Assembly: GCA_964630905.1 (NCBI GenBank)
Contig: CAZVWR010000025.1
Location: forward strand, 1-43,574
Direction: 5' to 3'
DNA from: JAGOEX01 sp964630905
GTDB lineage: Bacteria; UBP6; UBA1177
Length of the DNA: 43,574 nucleotides
This document shows positions 1 to 7,794 of this stretch, in pieces. The position numbers were made by a program, and so were the translations under genes. The notes under the pieces were generated by a model. The model saw only the letters and a list, made by a program, of their open reading frames with translations. It did no database searches and was not told the DNA's origin. Position 1 is the stretch's first letter. Every line of letters begins with the position of its first letter.

Positions 1-53
1 GAGAAGGTGGCAGGACTGTAGGTTCAGGTGTTGTTTCTAAGATAATTGAATAG
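1..53 (+). CDS. tuf: Elongation factor Tu, C-terminal end (partial)
   Basis: Only the last 16 codons are present, in the frame starting at base 3. They read EGGRTVGSGVVSKIIE and then a TAG stop. This is the conserved domain-3 end of EF-Tu (family pattern EGGRTVGAGVV). EF-Tu delivers aminoacyl-tRNA to the ribosome. Its position just before rpmG, tRNA-Trp and secE matches the common bacterial order tuf-rpmG-trnW-secE-nusG. The 5' part lies outside the window. Confidence 0.9.
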   Translation, partial: EGGRTVGSGVVSKIIE

Positions 54-67
54 ATATAGGTGAAAAA

Positions 68-244
68 ATGGGTTCAAAAAAGAAAGTCGGTGCAAGGGTG
101 AAAGTTTCTATGAGTTGCTCTGAATGCAAAAGGAAGAACTATACCACTGTAAAAAATAAAAAGAACACCGCAGACAAAATCGAGATGAAGAAATATTGCC
201 CGTATGACAAAAAACATACTGTGCACAAAGAAGGCAAGGTTTAG
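68..244 (+). CDS. rpmG: 50S ribosomal protein L33
   Basis: A 58-residue basic protein of the large ribosomal subunit. The ATG at 68 begins MGSKKKVGARVKV. The family features CSEC (residues 17-20), NYTTVKNK and a late KKYCPYDKKH segment are all visible. The zinc ribbon is incomplete: C17, C20 and C44 are present, but the usual fourth Cys is Asp47, with His50 and His53 close by. It lies 14 nt after tuf and 9 nt before tRNA-Trp, so it is probably co-transcribed with both. The gene is too short for many ORF callers. Confidence 0.93.
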   Translation: MGSKKKVGARVKVSMSCSECKRKNYTTVKNKKNTADKIEMKKYCPYDKKHTVHKEGKV

Positions 245-253
245 TCGTGAGTA

Positions 254-329
254 AGGTCAGTAGTTCAATTGGTAGAGCACCGGTCTCCAAAACCGGGTGT
301 TGCAGGTTCGAGTCCTGCCTGGCCTGCCA
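254..329 (+). tRNA. trnW: tRNA-Trp (anticodon CCA)
   Basis: A full cloverleaf can be drawn by hand. The acceptor stem pairs 254-260 with 319-325, with one G-U pair. The D stem is 263-266/275-278. The anticodon stem is 280-284/292-296, enclosing loop CTCCAAA with anticodon CCA at 287-289. The T stem is 302-306/314-318 with loop TTCGAGT. The discriminator base is G326, and CCA is encoded at 327-329. A tRNA-Trp at this spot between rpmG and secE is common in bacteria. Confidence 0.97.
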
Positions 330-350
330 CTATTTGTTGAGGAATAAATT

Positions 351-734
351 ATGAAAAACGGAAAACTGCTGTTCGGAATTTATGCTGCCTTTTTCCTTAT
401 TCTGCTGTATTTTATGACCCAGGCGGCAGACGCACTGCTCAGCATAAGAGCAATAGATATCGCGGACACTAGACTTCTTTCACTGGTGCCTGTAAAAAAT
501 CTTGCCGGATTTATTATCGCTGCCGGAATAACTTTTTATTTCTGGAAAGGCAAGAGCGGTTTTTATGTTGAAGAGCTGAACAAGGCTATTGCAGAATTAA
601 TGAAAGTTGTTACTCCCACAAAAGATGAGACAAGAGTTACAACAATTTCAGTGTTCGTTTTCGTAGGAATAATGATCGTCGTTTTTGTTGTTTTTGATTT
701 TTTATGGGGAAACCTTTCGGCCCTGATATATTAA
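351..734 (+). CDS. secE: Preprotein translocase subunit SecE
   Basis: SecE is the small inner-membrane subunit that clamps SecY in the general secretion channel. The 127-residue protein has three hydrophobic segments (about 7-25, 50-64 and 98-120), so it is the long E. coli-like form rather than the one-helix form of about 60 residues. The conserved C-terminal part is visible: FYVEELNKAIAELMKVV, then a TRVTT turn and the last membrane helix. The start has GAGGA upstream. It lies 21 nt after tRNA-Trp and 18 nt before nusG, its usual partner. Confidence 0.93.
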   Translation: MKNGKLLFGIYAAFFLILLYFMTQAADALLSIRAIDIADTRLLSLVPVKNLAGFIIAAGITFYFWKGKSGFYVEELNKAIAELMKVVTPTKDETRVTTISVFVFVGIMIVVFVVFDFLWGNLSALIY

Positions 735-752
735 AAGTTTGGGGAAAATTTT

Positions 753-1325
753 ATGAAATGGTATGCGATACACACTCAGTCCGGGCATGAGAACAAACTG
801 AAAACCGCCATCGAAAACCTTATTAAGGAAAAAGGGATGGGTGATTTTTTTGGAGAGATTATTGTTCCTGAAGTGGAAGTTGAAGAAAAAAAGGATGGAA
901 AAAAAAAGCTTGTCAGAAAAAATCTCTATCCCGGATATATTTTTCTTCAAATGGAATATACCGAAGATGCTCTTCTGCTGATAAAAAGTATCGCTTTTGC
1001 AAGAAAACCCCTGTTTATCGGTGAAAGAAAAAGGTTTGCAACGGGTAAAAGCAAAAATGCTGTTTCAATGCCGACAGTAATAACTGAACAGGAAATTACA
1101 AAAATAAAGAAAATGATCGAGGATGGTGAAGTTTCTACAACATCAGCAGTCATGTATGAAAAAGGTGAAATGGTTCTGATAAAGGACGGACCTTTCGCAG
1201 GATTCAAGGCGGTTATTGATGATGTAAAGGAAGGCAAAGAAAAACTTGATGTTTTGGTTAATATATTTGGGCGTTCTACACCCGTCGAGCTTAACTTCTC
1301 CCAAGTGGAGAGGGTTGAGGATTAA
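753..1325 (+). CDS. nusG: Transcription termination/antitermination factor NusG
   Basis: NusG binds RNA polymerase, reduces pausing, and couples transcription to the ribosome or to Rho. The protein is 190 residues, near the family norm. The N-terminal NGN domain opens with MKWYAIHTQSGHENKLK and carries the YPGYIFLQM core near residue 70. The C-terminal KOW motif (GPFAGFKAVIDDV) lies near residues 150-162, followed by the usual end FGRSTPVELNFSQVERV. It sits 18 nt after secE and 21 nt before rplK. Confidence 0.97.
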   Translation: MKWYAIHTQSGHENKLKTAIENLIKEKGMGDFFGEIIVPEVEVEEKKDGKKKLVRKNLYPGYIFLQMEYTEDALLLIKSIAFARKPLFIGERKRFATGKSKNAVSMPTVITEQEITKIKKMIEDGEVSTTSAVMYEKGEMVLIKDGPFAGFKAVIDDVKEGKEKLDVLVNIFGRSTPVELNFSQVERVED

Positions 1326-1346
1326 CGTTTTTAAGAGGAGTGAACA

Positions 1347-1769
1347 ATGGCTAAGAAAGTGCTTGCGAACATTAAACTGCAAATTCCTGCAGCTCAGGCA
1401 AATCCGGCTCCTCCCGTTGGTCCTGCACTCGGACAGCACGGAGTGAACATTATGGAATTCTGTAAATCATTTAATGCAAGAACTCAGGAGCAGAAAGGCT
1501 TCATAGTTCCTGTTATTATAACGGTTTACGGAGACCGTTCGTTTACATTTATTACAAAAACTCCACCTGCGTCCCAGTTGCTTATGAAAGCATTGAACAA
1601 GAGTAAAGGATCCGGGGAGCCCAACAAAAAGAAGATCGGTACCTTGACATGGGATCAGATTGAAGAGATCGCAAAGGTAAAGCTTGAAGATCTCAACACA
1701 ACTGATCTTGAAGCCGCGAAACAGATTATTGCGGGAACTGCCCGCAGTATGGGAATTAATGTGAAGTAG
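1347..1769 (+). CDS. rplK: 50S ribosomal protein L11
   Basis: L11 forms the base of the ribosomal stalk and the GTPase-associated centre with 23S rRNA. The 140-residue product has the family N-terminal core (KLQIPAAQANPAPPVGPALG) and C-terminal RNA-binding domain (TDLEAAKQIIAGTARSMGI). The start is preceded by AGAGGAG. It lies 9 nt before rplA, in the normal L11-L1 order. Confidence 0.98.
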   Translation: MAKKVLANIKLQIPAAQANPAPPVGPALGQHGVNIMEFCKSFNARTQEQKGFIVPVIITVYGDRSFTFITKTPPASQLLMKALNKSKGSGEPNKKKIGTLTWDQIEEIAKVKLEDLNTTDLEAAKQIIAGTARSMGINVK

Positions 1770-1778
1770 GAGAGCAGA

Positions 1779-2486
1779 ATGGCAAATTATGGAAAAAGAA
1801 TGAAAGATGCTATGAACAACTTCGACAGAAATGCGAAGTACAGCATTAAAGAATCTGTCGCCATTCTTCAGAAATCTGCTTCAAAGAAATTTGATGAGAC
1901 TGTTGAAGTGGCGGTAAATCTTGGTATCAATGCGAAAAAATCTGATCAGATGGTCAGAGGTGCGACAGTTTTCCCTCACGGTGTTGGTAAAACTGTAAAA
2001 GTGTGTGCGGTTGTTCCTGCTGATATGGTTGAACAGGCTAAAAATGCCGGTGCCGACTATTACGGCAGTGAAGAGCTGATCGAAAAGATCATGGCAGAGG
2101 AGTGGACAGATTTTGACAAACTTGTCACAACTCCGGCAATGATGGGAAAGATCGGAAAACTTGGTAAAGTACTTGGAAGAAAAGGACTTATGCCTAATCC
2201 TAAGCTTGGAACTGTTAACAATGACATTTCTACAGCTATCAAACTCGTCAAGGCCGGCCGTGTAGAATTTAAAACGAACAAGGCGGGAGTTCTCTGTTGT
2301 ATGGTTGGAAAATTGAGTTTCGGTCCGGATAAGATCAATGACAATGTCATGGAGCTTATGAAAGACATTATCAAACTTAAACCTTCAACAGCTAAAGGAA
2401 CTTTTATTAAGAAGATCACCATATCCAGTACAATGGGACCCGGTGTGAAACTTGATGAATCAGCAATTGTTAGTGAGGCTAAGTAG
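1779..2486 (+). CDS. rplA: 50S ribosomal protein L1
   Basis: L1 forms the mobile L1 stalk of the large subunit and in many bacteria represses its own L11-L1 mRNA. The product is 235 residues, typical for L1. It shows the conserved GLMPNPKLGTV segment near residues 142-152 and the VEFKTNKAGV strand, with the usual C-terminal TISSTMGPGVKLD. It follows rplK by 9 nt. A structured L10-type leader starts right after its stop codon. Confidence 0.98.
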   Translation: MANYGKRMKDAMNNFDRNAKYSIKESVAILQKSASKKFDETVEVAVNLGINAKKSDQMVRGATVFPHGVGKTVKVCAVVPADMVEQAKNAGADYYGSEELIEKIMAEEWTDFDKLVTTPAMMGKIGKLGKVLGRKGLMPNPKLGTVNNDISTAIKLVKAGRVEFKTNKAGVLCCMVGKLSFGPDKINDNVMELMKDIIKLKPSTAKGTFIKKITISSTMGPGVKLDESAIVSEAK

Positions 2487-2498
2487 TTTAATAATCGT

Positions 2499-2574
2499 TT
2501 CTGGTCGTAGAAGCCGGGTGCCTTAGGGCTTAATTTCCTGTCTGAGACCTGTCATTGTTCTTCGATGACCAGAA
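2499..2574 (+). ncRNA. Ribosomal protein L10 leader (autoregulatory mRNA structure)
   Basis: The 111-nt gap between rplA and rplJ folds into a long closing helix. TTCTGGTC (2499-2506) pairs perfectly with GACCAGAA (2567-2574), and GAAG (2510-2513) pairs with CTTC (2560-2563). Between them is the GCCGGGTGCC...TTAATTTCCTGTCTGAGACCT core typical of the L10 leader. In other bacteria the L10(L12)4 complex binds this element and represses rplJ-rplL translation. Position and helix are seen in the sequence; the regulatory role is inferred from the family. Confidence 0.85.
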
Positions 2575-2597
2575 TTAGTAACTGATGGAGTTGCTTG

Positions 2598-3122
2598 ATG
2601 GAAAGAAGCAAAAAACAACAGATCATTGAAGAGATCAAAGATGTGCTTTCCAAAGCTTCATCATGCATTGCCGTTGATTTTAACGGTGTAAACATGGAAA
2701 CTTTCACCCCTCTTCGAAAAGAGTGTGCATCCAAGCATGTAAGAATGATGGTTGTCAAAAACTCTCTTGCGAAGATTGCTGTGAAGGGTACCGAGTATGA
2801 GGGTATCACGAATTTCCTCACTGGTATGACATCACTTATGTTTACACTTGATGCTGATCAGGTCAGTGGTGCGAAAATTGTGAAGGTTTTCACAAAAAAA
2901 GATGAGCGCATCATTGTTAAAGGCGGTGTTGTTGATGGAAAAGTTCTTTCTGCGAAAGATGTGGAAACACTCGCTGATCTCCCAAGCAAAGAAGAGCTTC
3001 AGGCGAAGCTTCTTGCAACAATGCTCGCAGTACCTCAGAATTTCGTAAGGCTGCTTAATGCGGTTCCCGAATCTTTCGTACGCGTGCTTGCTGCTTACAA
3101 AGAAAAACTTGAACAGGCTTAA
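2598..3122 (+). CDS. rplJ: 50S ribosomal protein L10
   Basis: L10 anchors the L7/L12 dimers to the ribosomal stalk. I chose the ATG at 2598 (174 residues, starting MERSKKQQ) because GGAG at 2587-2590 lies 7 nt upstream; a TTG three bases earlier would be too close. Family features include the N-terminal SSCIAVDFNG strand, LRKECASKHVRMMVVKNSLAKIA, and a C-terminal helix ending VLAAYKEKLEQA that binds L7/L12. It follows the L10 leader and precedes rplL by 31 nt. Confidence 0.96.
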   Translation: MERSKKQQIIEEIKDVLSKASSCIAVDFNGVNMETFTPLRKECASKHVRMMVVKNSLAKIAVKGTEYEGITNFLTGMTSLMFTLDADQVSGAKIVKVFTKKDERIIVKGGVVDGKVLSAKDVETLADLPSKEELQAKLLATMLAVPQNFVRLLNAVPESFVRVLAAYKEKLEQA

Positions 3123-3153
3123 TTATCAATTTTTGTTATTTTAGGAGAAGACA

Positions 3154-3525
3154 ATGACAAACAAAGCTGAAGTAAAAGATTTTATTAAGGGAATGACAGT
3201 TCTTGAACTTGCTGAGCTTATTAAAGAGCTCGAAAATGAACTCGGTGTAAGTGCCGCTGCTCCAGTAGCAGTTGCCGCTGCAGCTGCAGCTCCTGCCGCA
3301 GCAGTTGAAGAAAAAACAGAGTTTAATGTAATTCTTAAAGCTGCAGGTGCAAATAAGCTTAATGTTATCAAAGAAGTAAGAGCTCTTACAGGTCTTGGTC
3401 TGAAAGAAGCGAAAGACCTTGTTGACAATGCTCCCGGAACAGTAAAGGAAAGCATTCCAAAGGCTGAAGCTGAAAGCATCAAGGAAAAGCTTGTAGCAGC
3501 AGGTGCTGAAATAGAAATAAAATAA
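3154..3525 (+). CDS. rplL: 50S ribosomal protein L7/L12
   Basis: The multicopy stalk protein recruits translation GTPases. The 123-residue protein has the N-terminal dimerisation helix (about 1-35), an Ala-rich flexible hinge (about 36-53) and the C-terminal factor-binding domain with EVRALTGLGLKEAKDLVD near residues 73-90. The start is preceded by AGGAG. It lies between rplJ and the attenuator hairpin before rpoB. Confidence 0.98.
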   Translation: MTNKAEVKDFIKGMTVLELAELIKELENELGVSAAAPVAVAAAAAAPAAAVEEKTEFNVILKAAGANKLNVIKEVRALTGLGLKEAKDLVDNAPGTVKESIPKAEAESIKEKLVAAGAEIEIK

Positions 3526-3571
3526 CGCTCATTATACTTGCAATTAATTTGCACAGTTGAGGTTTTAGTAG

Positions 3572-3612
3572 GGTAGGGCAGTTACGGCTGTCTTACCTGA
3601 TTTTTTGTTTTT
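3572..3612 (+). terminator. Attenuator hairpin between rplL and rpoB
   Basis: GGTAGGGCAG (3572-3581) pairs with CTGTCTTACC (3588-3597) over all ten positions, with two G-U pairs, around loop TTACGG. TGA and then the T-rich run TTTTTTGTTTTT (3601-3612) follow. This has the form of an intrinsic terminator and lies in the 143-nt rplL-rpoB gap. E. coli has a partial terminator at the same place that lowers rpoBC expression relative to the ribosomal genes. I infer the same role here. Confidence 0.75.
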
Positions 3613-3668
3613 GCTTTATAAAATTTATTATAGGTAGCCGGGTAATATCAGAACCAGACAGTGAGGTA

Positions 3669-6600
3669 ATGATGGGTATCTTAGGACAGCAGAATTTCAG
3701 GACAAGAAGATGGTTTGGAGAAATTACAAAACATGTAACGGATGTTCCGGACCTTCTTGAGGTGCAGAAAGGGTCGTATTCGGACTTTCTGCAGAAAGAA
3801 ACAGCACCTTCCGACAGAATGAAAGCGGGTGTCAACGGTGCTTTTTTATCAGTCTTCCCTATTACAAGCTTTAACAATTCAATTGAACTTTCGTATCTTG
3901 GCTACTCCATCGGGGAACCACAGTATGATGTAGATGAATGTAAGCTGAGAGGATTAAGTTATGAACTTCCTTTAAAGATAAGAGTTCAGCTTGCATCTTA
4001 TGAAATTGATGAAAGCGGACAGCGTAAAAAGCTTAACGACATCAAAGAACAGGAACTCTTTTTCGGAACGATTCCCTGTATGACTGATTGGGGCACCTTC
4101 GTTATAAATGGAACTGAGCGTGTAATTGTAAATCAGCTTCACCGTTCACCGGGAACATTTTTTGATTTTGATAAAGCAAAAACAACAAGTGGAAATGAAA
4201 TTTTCATGTCAAGACTTATTCCTTATCATGGATCATGGCTTGATTTTGAATTTGATTCTAAAAGGCTGCTCTATGTAAAGATCGATCGAAAAAAGAAATT
4301 TCCTGCTACGATCTTTCTTAAAGCATGGGGATATACTGATCAGGATATAATTTCGTCGTTTTATATCCCTGAAAAAATAACCATTAACAACGGTGTTGTT
4401 GCAAAAGTTATAGATTTTGCAAGACCTGACATACTTAAGCAGCAGAAAATACCTACCGATGTCATGGGCTCAGATGAAAAGGAAATTGCAAAAGAGGGAA
4501 AGAAGTTTTCCGCAGGCGTTCTAAAAAGACTTCAGGATGCCGGAATTTCTGAAATAGCTCTTCCTGCTGACTATCTTTCAGGCAAAAGACTTTTCAATCC
4601 GGTATATGATCCGAAAACAGGAGATATGATAGCGGATGTTAATGATGAGCTTACAGCGACACTTCTTGATAATATAATTGGTAAAGGGATAAAGGAATTT
4701 GATATAATATACTTTGAAAATTTCAATTTTTCACCCTATCTTTCAAATACGCTTAAAATTGATAAAGTTTCAACAAAAGAAGATGCTCTTCTTGAAGTTT
4801 ATCGTCTTATGGTTCCTTCAAATCCGGTAAAGATCGAGGTTGCTGAAGCATATTTCAAAAATCTTTTTCAGAATCCTGAAAGTTATGATCTCAGTGAAGT
4901 CGGCCGTTTGAGAATGAACCACAAGTTCAATGAAAATATTCCTCTTTCAATGAGACAACTTCGTAAAGAAGATGCTATGAACACGGTTCTTTACATTCTT
5001 AATTTGAGTGATGGTAGACCGGGATATAAGACCGATGATATAGATCACCTCGGCAATCGTAGAGTCCGTCTTGTAGGAGAACTTCTCGAAGATGTATTCA
5101 AGACAGGCTTATTAAGAATGTCCCACAGCATAAAAGAAAAACTTGCAGGCAGTGTTGTTGAGACACTTACCCCGTATGAAGTTATAAGTTACAAACAGGT
5201 AAGTGCTGTTCTGAAAGAATTCTTCCAGGGTGGACAGCTCAGTCAGTTTATGGATCATACAAATGTTCTTTCTGAAATGACACATAAAAGGCGTCTTTCG
5301 GCACTTGGTCCAGGCGGACTCACAAGAGAGCATGCAAGCTTTGAAGTGCGAGATGTTCACAAGACTCATTACGGTCGTATATGTCCTGTTGAAACACCTG
5401 AAGGCCCCAATGTCGGTCTTATTGTATCGCTTACAACATTTGCCAGAATTGATGAGTTCGGATACATTGAAACACCTTATAAAGTTGTCAAAAACTGTAA
5501 GGTGACTGACGAGATCGTATATCTTGATGCTATTGATGAAGAAGGGAAGACAATTATCCCGTCATCAGTTGCTCTTGATTCGAAAGGAAAGATCGCTGAC
5601 GAGATCGTAAACGCAAGAAAATCGGGTGAAGTTGCAAGAGTCAAACGGGAAGATGTCACCCACATGGACCTTGTTCCGGTTCAGCTTGTCTCTGTTTCTG
5701 CCGCACTCATTCCGTTCCTTGAACATGATGATGCTAACAGAGCCTTGATGGGATCCAACATGCAAAGACAGGCTGTTCCTTTGATTAAAACTGATGCTCC
5801 TCTTGTCGGAAGCGGAATGGAAAAGTATGTCGCAAGAGATTCAGGATATACAATTTTTGCACACAGAGACGGTGTAGTCGTAAAAATAGATGCGAACAGA
5901 GTTGTGGTCAAGGTTTCAGATGAAGAAAATGTCGATGTTGATATTTACAACCTTACCAAATTCAAAAGATCAAATCAGAATACCGCTATCAATCACAGAC
6001 CTGTTGTTTCTGTAGGTGATTATGTAAGAAAAGGTGACACGATAGCTGACGGTCCGGCAATTGACAGAGGTGAGCTTGCTCTTGGTAAAAATGTTCTCAT
6101 CGCTTTCATGCCTTGGAACGGATACAACTATGAGGACTCCATACTTATCAATCAGCGACTTTTAAGAGAAGATATGTACACTTCGATACATATTGAGGAG
6201 TTTATTTGCGAAGCCCGTGATACAAAAAGAGGTCCTGAAGAAATTACCGCAGATATTCCCAATGCTCCTGATGAAATATTAAGGAAACTTGATGAAAGCG
6301 GAATTATCAGAATAGGTCAGAAAATCAAACCCGGAGATATTCTCGTCGGCAAGGTTACTCCGAAAGGAGAAACCGTTCTCTCTCCTGAAGAAAAGCTTTT
6401 AAGGGCGATCTTCGGTGAAAAGGCAGGCGATGTAAAAGACAGCTCGCTTTATGTTCATTCCGGGGTTGAGGGTGTTGTTATCGACACCAGGATCTTTTCA
6501 AGAAAAGGTGTAAAAAAAGACAACCGGATGAAGGAACAGGAACAGATCCAGATAGATTCTGTTAAAAGGAATCGTGATGACGAGATAAGGATCATTGAAA

Positions 6601-7784
6601 AACATACTTACGAACTCATCAGAAAAATGCTTACCGGCAAAAAAATTGATGCCGACATAAAGAGTGAAAAAGATGTTGTCATTTTCAAAAAAGGGATTGA
6701 GCTTACTGAAGAAAACACTCTGAAGATCCCCGAAAATGTAATTGCATCCGTAAGTGTAAAAGACAGAGATGTCCTTAAAAACATCAAAGAGCTTATCCTC
6801 GGAATGAGAAGAAAGATCGAAACTGTTAAAAAGATCTATGAAAATAAGATCCGCCAGATAACAAGGAACGATGATCTTTCGCCGGGTGTAATAAAATCAG
6901 TGAAAGTGTTCGTTGCTATCAAAAGAAAACTTTCTGTCGGTGATAAAATGTCAGGCCGTCACGGCAACAAGGGTGTTGTATCAATGCTCCTGCCGGAAGA
7001 GGATGTTCCCTACATGGAAGACGGCAGGGCTGTTGACATAGTTCTCAATCCGCTCGGCGTTCCGAGCCGAATGAACATCGGTCAGATACTCGAAGTTCAT
7101 CTTGGCCTCGGAGCAAGAAGGATCGGCGAGCAGATCAATGAGTTTATAAAAGAGAATTACAATCTTCCAAAGCTTAAAAAAGAGCTGAAGGACATTCTTA
7201 AACCGAACGCAGAAATTGAAAAACTTATAGATTCATCAGATGAAGATGAAATTCGCAGTTTTATAAAATCTATGAAAGGCGGTGTTTATACAGCCAGTCC
7301 TGTTTTTGACGGAGCAAAAGAGTTTGAGATAAGAGAAATACTTAGAAAGACCGGTGAAAAAGAAAGTGGCAAAATGATCCTTTTTGATGGCCGTACAGGT
7401 GAACCTTTTGAATCTGATGTAACCGTCGGAGTAATGTATTTCCTTAAACTTCACCACCTTGTTGATGAAAAAGTTCACGCAAGAAGCACTGGACCATACT
7501 CGCTTGTCACACAGCAGCCTCTGGGAGGAAAAGCTCAGTTCGGCGGCCAGAGACTCGGAGAAATGGAAGTCTGGGCTCTTGAAGCATACGGAGCGGCATA
7601 CTGTCTGCAGGAATTCCTCACAGTGAAATCTGATGATGTTGAAGGAAGAAAGAAACTTTATGAAGCAATTGTCAGAGGAAAGACCAGATATGAAATCGGA
7701 ATACCGGCTTCATTCTCGGTTCTTGTCAAAGAAATGCAGAGTCTGTGCCTTGATGTAAATTTAATTGAAGAACAGAACAAATAA
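3669..7784 (+). CDS. rpoB: DNA-directed RNA polymerase subunit beta
   Basis: The beta subunit of RNA polymerase, 1371 residues (E. coli 1342). The rifampicin pocket segment GGQLSQFMDHTNVLSEMTHKRR is at about 522-543. The residues aligning with E. coli D516, H526 and S531 are Asp529, His539 and Ser544, so the pocket looks wild type. GPGGLTREHASFEVRDVH and KMSGRHGNKG are also present. The insertion between DTRIFSRKG and KVFVAIKRKLS is of the Gram-negative type. Two ATGs lie at 3669 and 3672; GTGAGG at 3661-3666 fits the second slightly better. The stop touches the ribosome-binding site of rpoC. Confidence 0.99.
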   Translation: MMGILGQQNFRTRRWFGEITKHVTDVPDLLEVQKGSYSDFLQKETAPSDRMKAGVNGAFLSVFPITSFNNSIELSYLGYSIGEPQYDVDECKLRGLSYELPLKIRVQLASYEIDESGQRKKLNDIKEQELFFGTIPCMTDWGTFVINGTERVIVNQLHRSPGTFFDFDKAKTTSGNEIFMSRLIPYHGSWLDFEFDSKRLLYVKIDRKKKFPATIFLKAWGYTDQDIISSFYIPEKITINNGVVAKVIDFARPDILKQQKIPTDVMGSDEKEIAKEGKKFSAGVLKRLQDAGISEIALPADYLSGKRLFNPVYDPKTGDMIADVNDELTATLLDNIIGKGIKEFDIIYFENFNFSPYLSNTLKIDKVSTKEDALLEVYRLMVPSNPVKIEVAEAYFKNLFQNPESYDLSEVGRLRMNHKFNENIPLSMRQLRKEDAMNTVLYILNLSDGRPGYKTDDIDHLGNRRVRLVGELLEDVFKTGLLRMSHSIKEKLAGSVVETLTPYEVISYKQVSAVLKEFFQGGQLSQFMDHTNVLSEMTHKRRLSALGPGGLTREHASFEVRDVHKTHYGRICPVETPEGPNVGLIVSLTTFARIDEFGYIETPYKVVKNCKVTDEIVYLDAIDEEGKTIIPSSVALDSKGKIADEIVNARKSGEVARVKREDVTHMDLVPVQLVSVSAALIPFLEHDDANRALMGSNMQRQAVPLIKTDAPLVGSGMEKYVARDSGYTIFAHRDGVVVKIDANRVVVKVSDEENVDVDIYNLTKFKRSNQNTAINHRPVVSVGDYVRKGDTIADGPAIDRGELALGKNVLIAFMPWNGYNYEDSILINQRLLREDMYTSIHIEEFICEARDTKRGPEEITADIPNAPDEILRKLDESGIIRIGQKIKPGDILVGKVTPKGETVLSPEEKLLRAIFGEKAGDVKDSSLYVHSGVEGVVIDTRIFSRKGVKKDNRMKEQEQIQIDSVKRNRDDEIRIIEKHTYELIRKMLTGKKIDADIKSEKDVVIFKKGIELTEENTLKIPENVIASVSVKDRDVLKNIKELILGMRRKIETVKKIYENKIRQITRNDDLSPGVIKSVKVFVAIKRKLSVGDKMSGRHGNKGVVSMLLPEEDVPYMEDGRAVDIVLNPLGVPSRMNIGQILEVHLGLGARRIGEQINEFIKENYNLPKLKKELKDILKPNAEIEKLIDSSDEDEIRSFIKSMKGGVYTASPVFDGAKEFEIREILRKTGEKESGKMILFDGRTGEPFESDVTVGVMYFLKLHHLVDEKVHARSTGPYSLVTQQPLGGKAQFGGQRLGEMEVWALEAYGAAYCLQEFLTVKSDDVEGRKKLYEAIVRGKTRYEIGIPASFSVLVKEMQSLCLDVNLIEEQNK

Positions 7785-7794
7785 GGAGGATGCC

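Noticed and set aside
7765..7794. Longer rpoC start inside the end of rpoB
   Set aside because: The TTG at 7795 has a perfect AGGAGG 5 nt upstream and gives the family N-terminus.
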